Assembly: GCA_900552475.1 (NCBI GenBank)
Contig: USAC01000080.1
Location: 1-8,418, forward strand
DNA from: an uncultured Eubacteriales bacterium
Lineage (GTDB): Bacteria > Bacillota > Clostridia > Oscillospirales > Oscillospiraceae
DNA: 8,418 nt
Reading direction: 5' to 3'
Shown: piece by piece, positions 5,655 through 8,418 of the stretch
Position numbering within the stretch: the first letter of the stretch is position 1
Layout of the letters: every line of letters starts with the position of its first letter
The notes under the pieces: generated by a model
Told to the model about the DNA's origin: nothing
The model's database searches: none
What the model saw: the letters and a program-made list of their open reading frames with translations, nothing else
Position numbers and translations under genes: made by a program

Positions 5655-7052
5655 ATGCTGACATTTGAACCCATTACGCCGCAGAGCGCCCCGCGCATGA
5701 GGCCGTACTATGCCGACTGCAGCTACCACCTGTGCGAATACTCCGTGGGCGTGAAGCTCATGTGGGGCGAATACCTGTACCCGTCGTTTACCGAAGCCGC
5801 GGGCTGCCTGATTATCCGCAACGAGCTGCATGGCGAGACGCTGTTTGACTTCCCTGTCCCCGGTGAGGACGGCGACGTGGACGCCGCGCTTACCGCTATC
5901 GAGGACTACTGCACGCAAAAGGGTATCGCGCCGGTCATCTCGGTCGTGCCGGAGCAGGAGGCGGGGCGGCTGGCGCTGCGCTATCCGCGCGTACACATCG
6001 TCAACGAGCGCGCATGGAAGGACTATCTCTACCGCGCCGAGGACCTCTCGACGTTTGCCGGCCGGCGCTACAGCGGCCAGCGCAACCACATCAACAAGTT
6101 CCGCAAGCAGTTTCCGGACGCGCGCTTCGTGCCGCTCACGATGGCGGACAACGCCCTCATTGAGCGTTTCTGGGGCGACTATGAGTCGGAGTTTCACAAG
6201 GACAGCGCCAGCGCCAGGCGCGAGCTGGGCTACGCGAAGGAGCTGTTCGGTCTGCTGGGTACCGGCTGGTTCTGCGCGGGCGGTCTGCTCGACGGGGAGC
6301 GGCTGGTGGCGCTCAGTCTCGGCGAGCGTTGCGGCGACACGCTGAGCGTCCACATCGAGAAGGCGCTCTATTCCTGCCCCGGCGCCTATCCGACGATCGT
6401 ACAGGCCTTCGCCGGGCACTACGCGGATGGCTGCGCGTGGATCAACCGCGAGGACGACGCAGCGGACAGCGGCCTGCGCACCTCGAAGCTCCAGTATCTC
6501 CCCACGTTTCTCTCGAGCAAGATGCGCTTCGAGGTCGCCAACGAACTCGAGGCCCTGCGTGAGATTCCGACGATCGAGACGGAGCGTCTGACGCTCACGG
6601 AGCTGCGCGACGAGGACCGGGACGCTTACAACGCCCTCTGCCTTGACGACGAGCGCAACCGCTGGTGGGGGTACGACTATCGCGAGGATCTGGTGGGTGA
6701 GCTGACAGAGGACTACTTCCTTTCCGTCGCGCGCGAGGATTTCCGCCGCCGGCAGGCGGTGAACTTCGCCGTCCGCCTGGACGGGAAGCTGATCGGCGAG
6801 GCTGTGCTCTATCACTTTGACTGGCGGGGCGGCGCGGAGCTGGGCTGCCGCATCGCCCCGGCCTATGCGGGCCACGGCTACGGCACGGAGGCCTTTGCCG
6901 CCGCGGCGAAGTGGGCGCTCTATAAGCTCTATGCCGCGAAGGTCGTCGCCAAGTGCTACAAGGAGAACACCGCCTCGGAGAAGATGCTTTCGAGCTGCAT
7001 GCGCAGAAGCGGCGAGGACGGGACATTCTACTATTTCGAAAAGCTCGTATAA
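5655..7052 (+). CDS. DUF2156 (MprF C-terminal-like) domain fused to GNAT acetyltransferase
   Basis: The 465-residue protein has two parts. Residues about 20-290 match the DUF2156 family, related to the C-terminal aminoacyl-transferase domain of MprF (phosphatidylglycerol lysyltransferase): GRRYSGQRNHINKFRKQF (136-153), HIEKA (233-237), and WINREDDAADSGLRTSKLQY (262-281). Residues about 305-465 form a RimJ/RimL-like GNAT domain with the acetyl-CoA-binding LGCRIAPAYAGHGYGTEA (396-413) and CYKENTASEKML (434-445). There is no membrane segment, so the MprF flippase part is absent and the protein should be soluble. The DUF2156 part may move an aminoacyl group from tRNA and the GNAT part an acetyl group; both substrates are unknown. 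AAGGAGA lies 7 nt before the ATG and the gene is 14 bp after lysR. The fusion could also be read as a single bifunctional modification enzyme. Confidence 0.85.
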   Translation: MLTFEPITPQSAPRMRPYYADCSYHLCEYSVGVKLMWGEYLYPSFTEAAGCLIIRNELHGETLFDFPVPGEDGDVDAALTAIEDYCTQKGIAPVISVVPEQEAGRLALRYPRVHIVNERAWKDYLYRAEDLSTFAGRRYSGQRNHINKFRKQFPDARFVPLTMADNALIERFWGDYESEFHKDSASARRELGYAKELFGLLGTGWFCAGGLLDGERLVALSLGERCGDTLSVHIEKALYSCPGAYPTIVQAFAGHYADGCAWINREDDAADSGLRTSKLQYLPTFLSSKMRFEVANELEALREIPTIETERLTLTELRDEDRDAYNALCLDDERNRWWGYDYREDLVGELTEDYFLSVAREDFRRRQAVNFAVRLDGKLIGEAVLYHFDWRGGAELGCRIAPAYAGHGYGTEAFAAAAKWALYKLYAAKVVAKCYKENTASEKMLSSCMRRSGEDGTFYYFEKLV

Positions 7053-7062
7053 TCCCGCCGCG

Positions 7063-7083
7063 CCGCGCGCACACTAAGCGCGG
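7063..7083 (+). other. Possible hairpin overlapping the ribosome binding site of the 63-residue gene
   Basis: CCGCGC (7063-7068) can pair with GCGCGG (7078-7083) around a 9-nt loop. The right arm overlaps the start of the weak GGGGTGA ribosome binding site (7082-7088). It could lower translation of the small gene. In GC-rich DNA such a short stem is often chance. Confidence 0.3.
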
Positions 7084-7094
7084 GGTGATGCAGC

Positions 7095-7286
7095 ATGGCA
7101 GAGTCGTTCTGGGCGGAGCTGCCGCTCGGGCTGAGCATGACGCTCGCGAAGGATCCGGTGGCGAAGGGCGTGTTTGACGGCCTTTCGCCCGAGGAGCGCC
7201 GCGCGTTCGTCGAGGGAGCGCACGATGTGCGCTCCGCGTCGCAGATGCAGCAGTACGTCCGCAGCCTGACCGGCCGAATTCAATAA
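7095..7286 (+). CDS. Small conserved-looking hypothetical protein (63 residues)
   Basis: The short, probably cytoplasmic protein has no signal peptide or membrane helix. Its layout is an N-terminal FWAELPLGLSMTLAKDP, a middle LSPEERRAFVEGAHDV that looks helical, and a C-terminal helix SASQMQQYVRSL. I recall similar small, uncharacterised proteins in Clostridia, with FW..LP.G..MALA at the start and a KQEM-like end, but no function is known to me. Coding is supported by the third-position GC of its codons, by GGGGTGA about 7 nt before the ATG at 7095, and by a terminator starting 6 bp after the stop. It is 42 bp downstream of the DUF2156-GNAT gene and is probably the last gene of the LysR operon. 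Confidence 0.65.
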   Translation: MAESFWAELPLGLSMTLAKDPVAKGVFDGLSPEERRAFVEGAHDVRSASQMQQYVRSLTGRIQ

Positions 7287-7292
7287 AAAAAC

Positions 7293-7336
7293 CAGAAGAA
7301 GAACCCGTGGAATCCATTCCACGGGTTCTTCTTCTG
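7293..7336. terminator. Long perfect hairpin, bidirectional terminator
   Basis: Two 21-nt perfect arms (7293-7313 and 7316-7336) are separated by only CC, so the real loop is the top few bases. On the plus strand the hairpin follows the small gene and ends in a U-rich arm (GGUUCUUCUUCU). On the minus strand it is followed by GG and seven Ts, an excellent U-tract. It can stop transcripts from both convergent genes. Confidence 0.85.
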
Positions 7337-7340
7337 CAAG

Positions 7341-7363
7341 GTGTCTCCCCCCCAAAAAGTCTG
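7341..7363. repeat. C7A5 tract resembling an IS3-family end
   Basis: GTGTCTCCCCCCCAAAAAGT followed by CTG resembles the inverted right end of the IS3 remnant (GTGCCCCCCCAAAAGTTAGA on its minus strand). No transposase sequence is nearby. It may be a solo terminus, a non-autonomous relic or coincidence. The stretch 7364-7405 beside it has TTCGCG/CGCGAA short inverted repeats and no gene. Confidence 0.3.
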
Positions 7364-7405
7364 ACCGAGTTCGCGGCTCGCAAGGCGCGAAACGCAGCGA
7401 ATTTC

Positions 7406-7437
7406 TTTTATCAAAAGGGCTGCGCCCTTTGATAAAA
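7406..7437. terminator. Hairpin with A/T-rich base and GC cap between convergent genes
   Basis: TTTTATCAAA (7406-7415) pairs perfectly with TTTGATAAAA (7428-7437). An inner GGGC/GCCC stem has a TGC loop, and one unpaired A sits on the left arm. The symmetrical A/T flanks let it work as a terminator on either strand. It may instead be part of a dispersed intergenic repeat. Confidence 0.55.
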
Positions 7438-7439
7438 TT

Positions 7440-7477
7440 GGCTCCCCGGCCGATCGGAAACGATCGGCCGGGGAGCC
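7440..7477 (-). terminator. Terminator hairpin after the hydrogenase gene
   Basis: A perfect 17-bp GC-rich stem (7440-7456 with 7461-7477) is closed by a GAAA tetraloop on the plus strand, TTTC on the minus strand. It begins 24 bp past the hydrogenase stop. On the minus strand it runs into AATTTTATC, a short T-run. It is the first of three successive terminator-like hairpins met by transcription from the hydrogenase gene. Confidence 0.7.
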
Positions 7478-7501
7478 TTTACAGGAAGAAAAGCAGTAAA
7501 G

Positions 7502-8418
7502 TTACAGGTACGAGACGTGCAGCAGCTCGTGGCAGCGCTCCTCGCCGTACTCCGCGAGAAGGTTCGTCACGATCGGGTTCTTCTCCGCGCGCTTGAACAG
7601 CGCCGTGGAGTCCGACTCGTACAGGCCCGCGCCGCGCTTGCGCTTGGCGGCCGTCAGGCCGTAGGGCTGACCCGCGCCGCCGACGCAGCCACCCTGGCAG
7701 GACATGACCTCGATGAGGTGATAGGACACCTCGCCCGCGTCGATGCGGCGGAGCAGCTCGCGCGCGTTGGCAAGTCCGTTGACAATCGCGATGCGCAGCT
7801 CCTGCCCCTCGAGGGGGAGGACGACCTCGCGGATGCCGTCGGTGCCGCGCAGGTTGGTGACGGACACGGCGCGCAGGGCATTCTTGCTCTTGTCAGGCAG
7901 GCAGTAGCGCACCACGGCCTCCGCCACACCGCCGGTCACGCCGTAGATCACGGCGGCGCCGGAGCCGAGACCGAAGGGCAGGTCGGGCGACTCAGGCTCA
8001 AGCTCGCTGAAGCGGATACCGGCTTCACGGATCATATCGACCAGCTCGCGCGTCGTGAGCACGAGGTCGACGTCCGGGCGTCCGTCGTGGATGAATTCAT
8101 CGCGCGCGGCCTCCATCTTCTTGGCCGTGCAGGGCATGATGGCGATCTGATAGGTCGTGCGCCCGTCGGCCGCGTCCTTCTCGGCGTAGCGGTCGCGGAT
8201 GACGGCGGCGAGCATCTCCATGGGGGACTTGCAGGAGGAGATGTTCTTGAGGTAGTGGGGGTTGTTCAGCTCGAGGTACTTCACCCACGCGGGACAGCAG
8301 CTCGTGAACATCGGGAACGGGCCGCCGTTTTTCAGCCGGCCGAGGAACTCCTCCGCTTCGCTGATGGTCGTCATGTCCGCGCCGAAATTCGTGTCGTAGA
8401 CCTCGTCGGCGCCCATCC
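7502..8418 (-). CDS. hydA: [FeFe]-hydrogenase catalytic subunit, C-terminal H-cluster domain (partial at window edge)
   Basis: The visible 305 codons are the C-terminal part of a [FeFe]-hydrogenase; the N-terminal ferredoxin-like domains lie beyond the right edge. The enzyme makes or oxidises H2 in the cytoplasm of anaerobes, often with ferredoxin or NAD(P). Numbering from the Met at 8416, which is internal to the protein, the three H-cluster motifs are TSCCPAW (38-44), MPCTAKKME (94-102) and VMSCQGGCVGGAGQP (237-251). All four expected cluster cysteines (41, 96, 240, 244) and the preceding cysteine (40), thought to relay protons, are present. GVTGGVAEA (159-167) and the C-terminal CHELLHVSYL also fit. 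Relatives usually have MACPGGC in the third motif, so MSCQGGC is a variant. The HydA versus HndD distinction cannot be made without the N-terminus. The gene is convergent with the LysR operon and ends before a hairpin terminator. Confidence 0.93.
   Translation of the reverse strand, partial: MGADEVYDTNFGADMTTISEAEEFLGRLKNGGPFPMFTSCCPAWVKYLELNNPHYLKNISSCKSPMEMLAAVIRDRYAEKDAADGRTTYQIAIMPCTAKKMEAARDEFIHDGRPDVDLVLTTRELVDMIREAGIRFSELEPESPDLPFGLGSGAAVIYGVTGGVAEAVVRYCLPDKSKNALRAVSVTNLRGTDGIREVVLPLEGQELRIAIVNGLANARELLRRIDAGEVSYHLIEVMSCQGGCVGGAGQPYGLTAAKRKRGAGLYESDSTALFKRAEKNPIVTNLLAEYGEERCHELLHVSYL

Noticed and set aside
5406..6875. Long minus-strand open frame opposite lysR and the DUF2156-GNAT gene
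   Set aside because: Low-complexity composition rich in Arg, Val and Ala, no start signal, and antisense to two well-supported genes.
1..8418. CRISPR array, tRNA or rRNA gene, prophage or defence cluster
   Set aside because: No regularly spaced repeats, no tRNA cloverleaf or rRNA sequence, and no phage or defence proteins were seen.

Overview
The window is GC-rich, densely coded DNA with strong AGGAGG-type ribosome binding sites, intrinsic terminators and sigma70/sigmaA-like promoters. A QueH-type epoxyqueuosine reductase, a PheB-type ACT protein, an IS150-group IS3 remnant and an [FeFe]-hydrogenase together suggest an anaerobic Clostridia member. A high-GC gut lineage of the Oscillospiraceae/Ruminococcaceae type is the best guess, inferred from gene content and not from any marker gene.

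Layout. (1) Positions 1-420 hold an AT-richer, decayed IS3-family element with two internal deletions. Its right terminal repeat lies about 20 bp from the 3' end of queH. (2) Positions 2673-440, minus strand, form a probable three-gene operon: an HTH+ACT protein of the PheB/UPF0735 family, an FrhB/FdhB-like iron-sulfur protein, and queH. (3) Transcribed divergently from it, at 2851-4470, is one reading frame that fuses a complete ten-helix EamA/DMT transporter to a class I SAM-dependent methyltransferase. It ends in a strong hairpin terminator. (4) Positions 4527-4767 are an AT-rich spacer with a good promoter. The promoter drives a plus-strand operon of a LysR regulator, a DUF2156-GNAT fusion and a 63-residue hypothetical protein. 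(5) Positions 7287-7501, between convergent genes, hold three successive strong hairpins and a C7A5 tract resembling an IS3 end. (6) From 7502 to the right edge, minus strand, lies the C-terminal half of an [FeFe]-hydrogenase catalytic subunit with its H-cluster motifs.

How the genes may work together. QueH carries out the last step of queuosine biosynthesis and needs electrons; its upstream partner is a ferredoxin-like redox protein with a conserved-motif change. The LysR operon probably controls an acyl- or aminoacyl-transfer enzyme of unknown substrate. The transporter-methyltransferase fusion suggests coupled modification and transport of a small molecule. These links are inferences. The two multidomain fusions and the queH-redox gene pair are the most interesting leads. 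I found no CRISPR array, tRNA, rRNA or clear phage or defence system.
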